64,000 nt of DNA, taken from NCBI RefSeq assembly GCF_036010485.1, contig NZ_CP108568.1:7325001-7389000 (forward strand), read 5' to 3'. Below the pieces are notes generated by a model, which saw only the letters and a list, made by a program, of their open reading frames with translations, was not told where the DNA came from and searched no databases. The first letter of the stretch is position 1, and every line of letters begins with the position of its first letter. The translations under genes were made by a program, and so were the position numbers. The DNA comes from Streptomyces sp. NBC_01198. GTDB lineage: Bacteria > Actinomycetota > Actinomycetes > Streptomycetales > Streptomycetaceae. Positions 38,632 through 46,750 of this stretch are shown in pieces.

Positions 38632-39408
38632 ATGACCCAGCTCCCCCCCACCACCCCCGCCAAGGACACCGGCAAAGCAGCGCTGGTCACCGGTGCGAGC
38701 CGCGGCATCGGCTACGGCATCGCGCAGGCGCTGGTCGCCCGCGGCGACCGGGTGTGCATCACCGGGCGCAACGAGGACGCGCTCAAGCAGGCGGTCGAGC
38801 GGCTCGGCCCCGACCGGGTGATCGGCGTCGCGGGCAAGGCCCACGACGAGGCGCACCAGGCCATCGCCGTCGAACGCACCATGGAGGCCTTCGGCCGGGT
38901 GGACTACCTCGCCAACAACGCGGGCACCAACCCCGTCTACGGCCTGCTCGCCGACCTCGACCTCGGCGTGGCCCGCAAGGTCTACGAGACCAACGTGATC
39001 TCCGCGCTCGGCTTCGCCCAGCAGACGTGGAAGGCCTGGCAGAAGGACAACGGCGGCGCGATCCTCAACATCGCCTCGATCGCCGGGCTCGCCCCGTCCC
39101 CCTTCATCGGCGCCTACGGCATCAGCAAGGCCGCGATGGTGAACCTGACCGTGCAGCTAGCCGCCGAGATGGCGCCGGGCGTGCGGGTCAACTCCATCGC
39201 CCCCGCGGTGGTCAAGACGAAGTTCGCCGCGGCTCTCTACGAGGGGCGCGAGGAGGAGGCCGCGGCCGGCTACCCGCTCCAGCGGCTCGGGGTGCCCGAC
39301 GACATCGGCGGCGCCGCGGCCTTCCTGCTCGGCGACCAGGCCGGCTGGATCACCGGACAGAACCTGGTGATGGACGGCGGCCTGTTCCTGCGCGCGGGCG
39401 TCGCCTGA
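38632..39408 (+). CDS. Short-chain dehydrogenase/reductase (second of pair)
   Basis: 258 residues, classical SDR: T-G-A-S-R-G-I-G-Y-G-I, N-N-A-G-T-N-P-V-Y-G, catalytic S in N-I-A-S-I-A-G, and Y-G-I-S-K (Y and K). The C-terminus has G-Q-N-L-V-M-D-G-G. It differs clearly from the first SDR, so it is not a recent duplicate. The T-N-P-V-Y-G-L insert near the N-N-A-G site hints at a different substrate. Start supported by ggaggc upstream. Confidence 0.85.
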   Translation: MTQLPPTTPAKDTGKAALVTGASRGIGYGIAQALVARGDRVCITGRNEDALKQAVERLGPDRVIGVAGKAHDEAHQAIAVERTMEAFGRVDYLANNAGTNPVYGLLADLDLGVARKVYETNVISALGFAQQTWKAWQKDNGGAILNIASIAGLAPSPFIGAYGISKAAMVNLTVQLAAEMAPGVRVNSIAPAVVKTKFAAALYEGREEEAAAGYPLQRLGVPDDIGGAAAFLLGDQAGWITGQNLVMDGGLFLRAGVA

Positions 39409-39526
39409 CGGCTGGGACCCCCGCGAAGACCGAGGCCAGGGTCGGGCGGCGGCCGGGGCGAGGGCACTGTCAGTGCCTGCCGGTAGTTTCTGACGCAGTA
39501 ACGGATCGCGTACCGGAGGTTCTGAC

Positions 39527-40216
39527 GTGCCCAGCATGCTGCCCGACTCCTGGCAGAGCGTCCTCGGCGAGGAGTTGGACAAGCCCTACTTCCAGCAGCT
39601 CACCGACTTCGTCGAGGCCGAACGCAAGGAGCATCGCGTCTTCCCGCCGCGCGACGAGGTCTTCGCGGCGCTGGAGGCGACTCCCTTCGACCGGGTCAAG
39701 GTGCTGATCCTGGGCCAGGACCCCTACCACGGGGAGGGCCAGGGCCACGGTCTGTGCTTCTCGGTGCGCCCGGGCGTGAAGACCCCGCCCTCGCTGCGCA
39801 ACATCTTCAAGGAGATGCACGACGAGCTGGGCCACCCGGTGCCGGACAACGGCTATCTGCTGCCCTGGGCGGAGCAGGGCGTGCTGCTGCTCAACGCGGT
39901 GCTGACGGTCCGCGAGGCGGAGGCGAACTCGCACAAGGGCAAGGGCTGGGAGAAGTTCACCGACGCGGTGATCCGGGCGGTGGCCGGCCGGACCGATCCC
40001 GCGGTCTTCGTGCTGTGGGGCAACTACGCCAAGAAGAAGCTGCCGCTGATCGACACCTCCCGGCACACCGTGATCCAGGGTGCCCACCCCTCGCCGCTGT
40101 CGCAGAAGCTCTTCTTCGGCAGCCGTCCCTTCACCCAGATCGACACGGCGGTCCGGGCGCAGGGGCACGAGCCGATCGACTGGCGCATCCCCGATCTCGG
40201 CGGGCGCGCCGGTTAG
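39527..40216 (+). CDS. ung: Uracil-DNA glycosylase, family 1
   Basis: 229 residues, the normal length. Motif A G-Q-D-P-Y-H (63-68, with the catalytic D65) and motif B H-P-S-P-L-S are intact. The enzyme removes uracil from DNA as the first step of base excision repair. GTG start with ggagg eight bases upstream. Its stop is 30 bases before the next gene. Confidence 0.96.
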   Translation: MPSMLPDSWQSVLGEELDKPYFQQLTDFVEAERKEHRVFPPRDEVFAALEATPFDRVKVLILGQDPYHGEGQGHGLCFSVRPGVKTPPSLRNIFKEMHDELGHPVPDNGYLLPWAEQGVLLLNAVLTVREAEANSHKGKGWEKFTDAVIRAVAGRTDPAVFVLWGNYAKKKLPLIDTSRHTVIQGAHPSPLSQKLFFGSRPFTQIDTAVRAQGHEPIDWRIPDLGGRAG

Positions 40217-40249
40217 CGTCATCGGATGCGAGGACATCAGGAGGCGCCG

Positions 40250-40732
40250 ATGGGCGACCCGGCGGCCGCGGACGACGCCATGACGGGCAGGATCGGGCAA
40301 GTGGTGATGCTGCTGCACGCCGGGGACCGGGAGGAGGCGCGCAACCGCCTCACCGCCCTGTGGGCGGAGCTCGGCGAGCAGGGCGACCCCCTGCACCGGT
40401 GCACCGTCGCGCACTACCTGGCGGACACCCAGGACGACCCGGAGGACGAGCTGGCCTGGGACCTGCGGGCGCTGCGGGCCGCCGACACGGTGGCCGCCGA
40501 GCAGGGCGCAGACGAGCGCAGGGCCGGTCAGGTACGCGGCTTCTACCCCTCGCTGCACCTCAACCTGGCCGCGGCCTACGCCCGGGTGGGCGAGGACCGC
40601 CTGGCCCGCAGCCACCTCGGACTCGCCCGCAAGGCCTGCGGCGCGCTGGCCGAGGACGCGTACGGCGACGGGGTGCGGGCCGCGGTGGGCCGGCTGGAAC
40701 TGCGGCTGACCGGTTCGGGTCAGCTGCCGTAG
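40250..40732 (+). CDS. Hypothetical helical-repeat protein
   Basis: 160 residues, fully alpha-helical in appearance (M-L-L-H-A-G-D-R-E-E-A-R-N-R-L and L-H-L-N-L-A-A-A-Y-A-R-V-G-E-D-R-L-A-R-S-H-L). It resembles a degenerate tetratricopeptide protein of the kind common in Streptomyces. Function unknown. The ATG at 40250 is preferred over 40226 because aggaggcg precedes it. The 3' end overlaps the convergent gene by 13 bases. Confidence 0.72.
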   Translation: MGDPAAADDAMTGRIGQVVMLLHAGDREEARNRLTALWAELGEQGDPLHRCTVAHYLADTQDDPEDELAWDLRALRAADTVAAEQGADERRAGQVRGFYPSLHLNLAAAYARVGEDRLARSHLGLARKACGALAEDAYGDGVRAAVGRLELRLTGSGQLP

Positions 40733-41151
40733 GTCCGGGCGCAGATGGTGGAGGCGGCGCTGCCCGCCGCCCAGCCGCCGTAGGTACGCCCCAGCGCGCA
40801 GACCCCGCCGCTCCCGCTGCCCGCGGGCGTCCGCCCGACCCGTGGCGCCCTGGCCCGCGGCGTCCGGCGCCCCGCCGGCCGTGGCCGGTGCGGCGCGGCC
40901 GCGGCGGGCCGGTGCCGGGGCGCCGGCCCGGTGCTGCCCGGCGTCGCGGCGTCGGCGGCGTCCTCTCCGGCGCCCGGCCGTACGGTCGCCAGCAACGGCC
41001 GGGCGGGCGGCGGGGTCAGCGGCACGACCTCGGGAGCCGGCCGGGCCGGCGCAGGGTAGTGGACGGCGGGTGACGGGGGAGCGGAGACCGTGGTGCATCC
41101 GGCCGCGGCACAGGCCGCCAGCAGGATCACCACGACGGGCAGCAGGCGCAC
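40720..41151 (-). CDS. Small secreted, Pro/Arg-rich hypothetical protein (possible lipoprotein)
   Basis: About 143 residues. A hydrophobic N-terminus (L-L-P-V-V-V-I-L-L-A-A-C-A-A-A-G-C) could be a Sec or lipoprotein signal; the -3 residue before C is not ideal. After it comes a disordered Pro/Ala/Arg-rich stretch and a short C-terminal motif V-C-A-L-G-R-T-Y-G-G-W near residues 117-127, with a second cysteine ten residues on that could form a disulfide. Not recognised. The GTG start has no good ribosome-binding site, so the start is tentative. Confidence 0.55.
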   Translation of the reverse strand: MRLLPVVVILLAACAAAGCTTVSAPPSPAVHYPAPARPAPEVVPLTPPPARPLLATVRPGAGEDAADAATPGSTGPAPRHRPAAAAPHRPRPAGRRTPRARAPRVGRTPAGSGSGGVCALGRTYGGWAAGSAASTICARTYGS

Positions 41152-41352
41152 ACCGCCAACAGTGCCCGCACCGCACGCCGCCCGACAGTCCCCGCAAGGG
41201 TGAAAGACCGGCCACGCCCACCCGCTGCTCACCCGTACGAGTGGGCGACGACCTCCGTCACCCCGCCCGGGAGCCGGCGGAAAACCGGCCCGTATGCTGC
41301 GGTGACACCGCTCCCACCTGGGGAAGCGCGGGACCGGCACGAGGAGTACGGC

Positions 41353-42273
41353 ATGGCATCGGGCAGCGCCCCACTGAAGATCGGCGTCATCGGCCTCGGT
41401 GACATCGCCCAGAAGGCGTATCTGCCGGTGCTGACCGCCCAGCAGGGCGTGGAGATCCATCTGCAGACCCGCACCCCCGCGACCCTGGACCGGGTCGGCG
41501 ACGCCTACCGGCTGCCGCACCGGCACGCCTCCCTCGACGCGCTGCTCGACCAGGGACTGGACGCCGCCTTCGTGCACGCGCCGACCGAGAGCCACGTCGA
41601 GATCGCCGCCCGGGTCGTCGAGGCGGGCGTCCCGGTCTACGTGGACAAGCCGCTGGCCCGCGACGCCGAGGGCGCCCACCGCCTCGTCTCGCTCGCCGAG
41701 GAGCGCGGGGTGCCTCTGATGGCCGGCTTCAACCGCCGTTACGCTCCCGGCTACCTGCAGTGCCTGGACCACCCGCGGGATCTGATCATCCTGCAGAAGA
41801 ACCGCATCGGCCTGGCGGAGGACCCCCGCGAGGTCGTCTTCGACGACTTCATCCACGTCGTGGACACCCTGCGCTTCCTCGTGCCCGGCACCGTCGAGCA
41901 GGTCCGGGTCTCGGCGAAGGTCACCGGCGGCCTGCTGCACCACGTCGTCCTGCACCTGTCCGGCGAGGGTTTCACCGCGATCGGGTCGATGAACCGGATG
42001 AGCGGCTCGGTCGAGGAGAGCCTCGACGTCAGCGGCGCCGACACCCGGCGCCAGGTGTTCAACCTCGCCGAGGTCATCGACCACCGGGGCCAGCCGACGG
42101 TACGCCGCCGCGGCGACTGGGTGCCGGTCGCCCGGCAGCGCGGCATCGAGCAGATCACCCTGGCCTTCCTCGACGCCGTCCGCACCGGTGCCAAGCTCGA
42201 CGGGCGCGACGCGCTGCTCACCCACGAGCTGTGCGAACGGATCGTCACCGAGGTACGGGAACAGGCCGCCTGA
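41353..42273 (+). CDS. Gfo/Idh/MocA family dehydrogenase
   Basis: 306 residues. The Rossmann start reads I-G-V-I-G-L-G-D-I-A-Q-K-A-Y-L-P, the E-K-P-type motif is V-D-K-P-L-A-R, and a C-terminal alpha/beta domain follows. It probably oxidises or reduces a sugar or inositol derivative with NAD(P). The ATG follows gaggag. No sugar operon surrounds it. The 3' end overlaps the convergent lnt gene by 29 bases. Confidence 0.85.
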   Translation: MASGSAPLKIGVIGLGDIAQKAYLPVLTAQQGVEIHLQTRTPATLDRVGDAYRLPHRHASLDALLDQGLDAAFVHAPTESHVEIAARVVEAGVPVYVDKPLARDAEGAHRLVSLAEERGVPLMAGFNRRYAPGYLQCLDHPRDLIILQKNRIGLAEDPREVVFDDFIHVVDTLRFLVPGTVEQVRVSAKVTGGLLHHVVLHLSGEGFTAIGSMNRMSGSVEESLDVSGADTRRQVFNLAEVIDHRGQPTVRRRGDWVPVARQRGIEQITLAFLDAVRTGAKLDGRDALLTHELCERIVTEVREQAA

Positions 42274-43768
42274 CCGCCCGCGTCAGCTCGTAGGCCGCCG
42301 CGGCGAGCACCAGCAGCAGCGCCAGGTGCGGCGCCCAGTCGCCGAACCGCACGTACGGACTGCGGCCGGCCGCCAGCGGCACCTCGTAGACCGCCGACGT
42401 GCTGGCGCCGGTGCCGATCCTGCGGCCGACCCGCCGGCCGTCGGCGTCGTAGACGGCGCTGGTCCCGGTCAGCGTCGCGTGCACCATCGGGCGCCAGCTC
42501 TCGGCAGCCCGCAGCGCGGCGAGCGAGGCGTGCTGCGCCGGCGCCCAGCTGTGCTGGAAGGACGACGTGGAGGACTGGGCGACCAGCAGCTGGGCCCCGT
42601 CGCCGGCGAGATGGCGGCTCATGTCGGGGAAGGCGGTCTCGAAGCACACCAGCGGCCCGAACCGCAGCCGCCCGGCGGCCATCACCACCTGCCTGCTGCC
42701 CGGCTGCCGGTCCTCGCCCGCGGCCTTCCCCACCGAGGTGGCCCAGCCCAGCACCGACCGCAGCGGGATGTACTCGCCGAACGGCACCAGCCGCATCTTG
42801 TCGTACGTCGGCCCGGTCACCCCGCCCGGGCCGACCAGCACCGTCGTCTTGGAGATACCGCCGCCGTCGGCTCGCTCGGCGTCCACGTTGACCAGCAGAT
42901 CCGCCCCGACCTGCCGGGACAGCGCGGCCAGCCGGCGTGCCACGTCGGGCCGCGAGGTCAGGTCCACGCCGATGCTGCTCTCGCCCCAGACCACCAGGTC
43001 CGGGTGACTGCCCGCCAGTTGCCCGGTCAGCCGCGCCTCCCGGTCCAGCCGGGCGCCACCGGTGGCGATCACCCCCGGCTGCACCACCGCGATCCTGGTG
43101 CTGCCCGCCGGGTGCGGCTGCGGCGTCCACAGCCAGACCGCGGCGGTCAGCACCGCGGTGCCAAGCAGCGCCCCGGCGGCCGGCCCGCGCAGCGCGGGGA
43201 CCGTGATCAGCGCGACCACCACGGTGTTCACCAGCACCACCAGCAGGCTGACCAGCCACACCCCGCCGACCGACACCAGCCGCAGCGCCGGCGCCACCTG
43301 CCACTGGCTGGCCCCCAGCAATCCCCAGGGGCCGCCGAGATACTGCCAGGAGCGCACCAGCTCCACCATCAGCCACCCGCAGGGCAGCAGCACCAGCGCG
43401 GGCAGCAGCCGCGGCGGTCCCTCCGCGCCGGCCCCGAGCAACCGGCGCACCAGCCAGCCCCAGGGCGCCCACAGCGCCCCGAGCAGCAGCGCGAGCACCA
43501 CGAGGAAGACGTTCAGGCTCGCGAGCAGCCAGTGGTGCACGGCCAGCATGAAGCCGGCGCCGCCCAGCCACCCGTCGAGGATCGCCCGCCGCGGGCTGCC
43601 GGCCGAGCGGGCCAGCAGCATCCAGGGCACCAGCGCGACATAGGCCAGCCACCACAGCGACGGCGCGGGAAAGGCGAGTGCGGGCAGGGCGCCGGCGAGG
43701 GCCGCGGCGGCGCCGCGGATCCAGGGCGACGCGAGCCGCTGCCGCTGTTCCTCGGCCGTCACCGTCAT
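42245..43768 (-). CDS. lnt: Apolipoprotein N-acyltransferase
   Basis: 507 residues. Six or more membrane helices at the N-terminus precede a nitrilase-like catalytic domain (about 225-470). The catalytic triad is visible: E in V-V-W-G-E-S-S, K in Y-D-K-M-R-L-V-P-F-G-E-Y, and C in L-V-C-F-E-T-A-F-P. It adds the third acyl chain to lipoproteins at the outer face of the cytoplasmic membrane; actinobacteria do make triacylated lipoproteins. Streptomyces usually have two lnt-like genes. It is monocistronic. Confidence 0.92.
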   Translation of the reverse strand: MTVTAEEQRQRLASPWIRGAAAALAGALPALAFPAPSLWWLAYVALVPWMLLARSAGSPRRAILDGWLGGAGFMLAVHHWLLASLNVFLVVLALLLGALWAPWGWLVRRLLGAGAEGPPRLLPALVLLPCGWLMVELVRSWQYLGGPWGLLGASQWQVAPALRLVSVGGVWLVSLLVVLVNTVVVALITVPALRGPAAGALLGTAVLTAAVWLWTPQPHPAGSTRIAVVQPGVIATGGARLDREARLTGQLAGSHPDLVVWGESSIGVDLTSRPDVARRLAALSRQVGADLLVNVDAERADGGGISKTTVLVGPGGVTGPTYDKMRLVPFGEYIPLRSVLGWATSVGKAAGEDRQPGSRQVVMAAGRLRFGPLVCFETAFPDMSRHLAGDGAQLLVAQSSTSSFQHSWAPAQHASLAALRAAESWRPMVHATLTGTSAVYDADGRRVGRRIGTGASTSAVYEVPLAAGRSPYVRFGDWAPHLALLLVLAAAAYELTRAVRRPVPVPR

Positions 43769-44005
43769 ACGCGCTCCCTCGCCTGTCGCCGCACACGTCC
43801 CCCGACGCGGACGGGGAGGTGGAGCGACCAGTGTCCTCGGTCCGGCACACGCCGGGCGGTCGGCGCCATGCGGAGCGCCCGGCGTGTCGGGAGCGGATCC
43901 GGTGGCCGGCGCAAGGCCGGTCAGGCGCCGACCGACGACCGGTCAGGCGGCCGCGCACGGACGGTGGGTGGTCGCGGTGCGGCCGGTCGGGCGACGGTGT
44001 GCGGC

Positions 44006-44602
44006 TCAGGGCATCCGGTTCCACGCGGTCAGCACCGAGCGGCCGTGCTCGGTACCCAGCGCGCCGACCGTACCGGTGGCGAGTTGGAACAGCGCCCCGT
44101 CGACGGCAGGCAGCCCGAGCCTGCGGGCGGTCAGCACGCGCAGGAAGTGGGCGTGCGCGACCAGCACCACATCGCCGTCAACGCCGGCGGCGAGGATCGC
44201 GTCGACCCGGGCAAGGACCCGGTCGGCGCGCTCGCCGATCTGCTGCGCGGTCTCACCCGGATGGCCCTCGGGTCCGGGGATCACGCCGTCGGTCCACAGG
44301 TCCCAGCGGGGCCGTTCGCGATGGATGTCCACGGTGGTGACGCCCTCGTAGCCGCCGTAGTCCCATTCGTGCAGGCCGGGGTCGACGGTGGCATGGCCGA
44401 CGCCGGCCAGTTTCGCGGTGTCGCGGGCGCGGTGCAGGGGGCTGGTCAGGACGGCGGAGATGTCGCGGGCCGCGAGCAGCGGCGCGAGGGAGCGGGCCTG
44501 CGCCTCGCCGTTCTCGGTGAGCGGCAGATCGGTGTAACTTGTGTGCCGACCCGTCAGGCTCCACTCGGTCTCACCGTGCCTGATCAGCACGAGTTCACCC
44601 AT
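44006..44602 (-). CDS. Histidine phosphatase (phosphoglycerate mutase-like) family protein
   Basis: 198 residues. The catalytic R-H-G-E is at 8-11. The second histidine is in V-A-H-A-H-F-L-R, and the general acid glutamate lies in L-H-E-W-D-Y-G-G-Y-E-G. The protein is a small broad-specificity phosphatase; the substrate is not known. The ATG follows aggaggtg. It is a single gene. Confidence 0.9.
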   Translation of the reverse strand: MGELVLIRHGETEWSLTGRHTSYTDLPLTENGEAQARSLAPLLAARDISAVLTSPLHRARDTAKLAGVGHATVDPGLHEWDYGGYEGVTTVDIHRERPRWDLWTDGVIPGPEGHPGETAQQIGERADRVLARVDAILAAGVDGDVVLVAHAHFLRVLTARRLGLPAVDGALFQLATGTVGALGTEHGRSVLTAWNRMP

Positions 44603-44937
44603 CGCTGCACCTCCTGCGACGCCGCTCGGCGCCCCGCAGTGATCATACGTCGCAGGTGTCGCGGGCGGCCGGGCCGCACGGCCCGCCACCGACCTGCCGG
44701 CCGCCCGCAAGCTGCCGGTCGGGCGTCCGCAAGACGCCGTCCACCTGCGCATCGGCGCGCATGACACGCGGGTGGCGGGAAAGACTCCCCGTCACCGGTC
44801 GTCAGTACGATGACCGCGCGTCCCTCGGTTGCGGCATCAGCGTGACGCCGGTGTGATCGAAGGGACGTGCCGCGGGTGGTGGTGGTGCGCCCCCGCCCGG
44901 TCCGCCCCGCCGTCCGCCGCCAGCAACAGGAGCTGCC
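44603..44937. promoter_or_regulatory. 335-base divergent intergenic region
   Basis: It separates the histidine phosphatase from the flavin reductase-type gene. A possible -10, TACGAT (44806-44811), faces the + strand gene, but no clear -35 box is seen. A short + strand reading frame (to 44856) has no supporting features. Nothing else stands out. Confidence 0.35.
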
Positions 44938-46374
44938 ATGAACGACACCCCCCGCACCTACGACGTGATCGTCATCGGTGCAGGCCCGGTGGGTGAGAAC
45001 CTGGCGGATCGCACGCAGGCCGCCGGCCTGAGCACGGTGATCGTGGAGAGCGAACTGGTCGGCGGCGAGTGCTCGTACTGGGCGTGCATGCCGAGCAAGG
45101 CGCTGCTGCGCCCGGTGCTCGCCCAGGCCGACGCCCGCCGGCTGCCCGGTCTGAGCCACGCCGTGCAGGGACCGCTGGACGCGGCCGCGGTGCTCGCCAG
45201 GCGGGACGAGTTCACCTCGCACTGGAAGGACGACGGGCAGGCCGGCTGGCTCCAGTCGGTGCAGGTGGATCTGGTACGCGGCCACGGCCGGCTCGACGGC
45301 CCGCGCCAGGTCGCCGTGACCACTCCGGACGGCGACACCGTCCACCTGACCGCCCGGCACGCGGTGGCGGTCTGCACGGGTACGACCGCGGCGCTGCCGC
45401 CGATGCCGGGGATCCACGACGTCAACCCGTGGATCAGCAGGGACGCGACCAGCGCCAAGAAGGTGCCGGGGCGGCTGGTGGTGGTGGGCGGCGGTGTCGT
45501 CGCCGTCGAGATGGCCACCGCGTGGCAGGGGCTCGGCTCGCAGGTCACGCTGCTGGTGCGGGGCGAGAGCCTGCTGGGCAAGATGGAGCCCTTCGTGGGC
45601 GAGATGGTCACCGACGCCCTGCGGGGGGCCGGGGTCGACGTGCGGTTCGGGGCGGTCGTCTCGGTGGTGGAGCGGGACGGCGCCCACGGCGAGGTCAGGG
45701 TCAGCGTCGAGGGGGGTGCCCGGGTCAGCGCCGACGAGGTGCTCTTCGCCATCGGCCGGGAGCCGCACACCGGCGACATCGGCCTGGAGACCGTCGGACT
45801 CAAGCCGGGCGGCTGGCTGCCGGTCGACGACACCTGCCAGGTCACCGGCGTGGACGGCGGCTGGCTCTACGCGGCGGGCGACGTCAACCACCGGGCGCTG
45901 CTCACCCATCAGGGCAAATACCAGGGCAGGATCGCCGGTGCGGTGATCGGCGCCCGCGCCAAGGGCGAGCCGGTGGACGACGCGCCCTGGGGCGCGCACG
46001 TCGCCACCGCCGACCACGCGGCGGTGCCGCAGGTGGTCTTCACCGACCCGGAGGTCGCCGCGGTGGGCCTGTCGGCCGCCGAGGCTGAGCAGGCCGGGCG
46101 GCGGACGAAGGTCGTGGACTACGACCTCGCCCAGGTCGCCGGCGCCAGCCTGTACGGCGACGACTACCACGGCAGGGCCAGGATGGTCGTGGACCTGGAC
46201 CGCGGCCTCTTGCTGGGTGTCACCTTCGTCGGCCCCGGGGTCGGCGAGTTGCTGTACTCGGCGACGGTGGCGGTCGCGGGCGAGGTGCCGGTGGACCGGC
46301 TGTGGCACGCCGTCCCCGCCTACCCGACGATCAGCGAGATCTGGCTGCGCCTGCTGGAGACCTTCCGCGGCTGA
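44938..46374 (+). CDS. FAD-dependent pyridine nucleotide-disulfide oxidoreductase (dihydrolipoamide dehydrogenase-like)
   Basis: 478 residues. FAD-binding G-A-G-P-V-G at 14-19, the redox-active disulfide C45-x4-C50 in G-E-C-S-Y-W-A-C, an NAD(P) site G-G-G-V-V-A-V-E-M-A and a dimerisation domain with W-H-A-V-P-A-Y-P-T at the end. The C-terminal H-x4-E active-site pair seen in true Lpd is replaced by H-A-V-P-A-Y, as in mercuric-reductase-like and transhydrogenase-like relatives. So it reduces an unknown disulfide, quinone or metal. The ATG follows acaggag. It borders the sulfur island but is not clearly part of it. Confidence 0.85.
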   Translation: MNDTPRTYDVIVIGAGPVGENLADRTQAAGLSTVIVESELVGGECSYWACMPSKALLRPVLAQADARRLPGLSHAVQGPLDAAAVLARRDEFTSHWKDDGQAGWLQSVQVDLVRGHGRLDGPRQVAVTTPDGDTVHLTARHAVAVCTGTTAALPPMPGIHDVNPWISRDATSAKKVPGRLVVVGGGVVAVEMATAWQGLGSQVTLLVRGESLLGKMEPFVGEMVTDALRGAGVDVRFGAVVSVVERDGAHGEVRVSVEGGARVSADEVLFAIGREPHTGDIGLETVGLKPGGWLPVDDTCQVTGVDGGWLYAAGDVNHRALLTHQGKYQGRIAGAVIGARAKGEPVDDAPWGAHVATADHAAVPQVVFTDPEVAAVGLSAAEAEQAGRRTKVVDYDLAQVAGASLYGDDYHGRARMVVDLDRGLLLGVTFVGPGVGELLYSATVAVAGEVPVDRLWHAVPAYPTISEIWLRLLETFRG

Positions 46375-46525
46375 GTCCGCGGGCTCCCCGGCCGGTACCG
46401 ATCCCGCCGCGCCCCGGCCGCGCCCGCGCTTCCCGGTGCGCCCGGGGGGCGGCCGGAAACCGCCCCCGGGCGCCGCCGCGGGCCGTCCGCCGGGCAACTG
46501 CGGCGTCCACGATGCGGTCAGCTGT

Positions 46526-46555
46526 TTGACCGCCCTCGGCTGCGCCGGTTACGTT
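46526..46555 (+). promoter_or_regulatory. Promoter of the leader peptide-ROK unit
   Basis: TTGACC (46526-46531), 18-base spacer, TACGTT (46550-46555). Transcription would start at about 46562-46563, that is at the ATG of the leader peptide, giving a leaderless mRNA. Confidence 0.65.
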
Positions 46556-46562
46556 GCGCGGC

Positions 46563-46643
46563 ATGCAGCGCACCACACACCTGACGACGCGGGGTCATGT
46601 CGACCTCAAGCGTGTGTGCTCCGCCGCGTGTCACCAGGTCTGA
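46563..46643 (+). CDS. 26-residue leader peptide of the H-V-D-L-x-R-V class
   Basis: ATG to TGA encodes a 26-residue peptide with the core R-G-H-V-D-L-K-R-V-C-S-A-A-C-H (residues 10-24) and cysteines at 19 (TGC) and 23 (TGT). I recognise this core from small putative leader peptides annotated in front of sulfur-metabolism genes in Streptomyces. Its start is at the predicted transcription start and it has no Shine-Dalgarno, so it is probably translated leaderless. The ROK gene begins 107 bases after its stop. Ribosome stalling at its cysteine codons during cysteine shortage would be a means of control; this mechanism is inferred. Confidence 0.75.
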   Translation: MQRTTHLTTRGHVDLKRVCSAACHQV

Positions 46644-46750
46644 CAGCACAGCTCCGCGAGGAGCGCCAACGGGGGTGCCCGCCCCGCCGGTTCACCGCCG
46701 GCGCGGCCCTACGGGTACGCCCGCCGCCGTCGACCACCTGGAAGGCCACC

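Noticed and set aside
44656..44856. 66-codon + strand ORF before the disulfide oxidoreductase gene
   Set aside because: No Shine-Dalgarno, no recognisable motif such as the H-V-D-L core, and one isolated cysteine only; not supported as a leader peptide.
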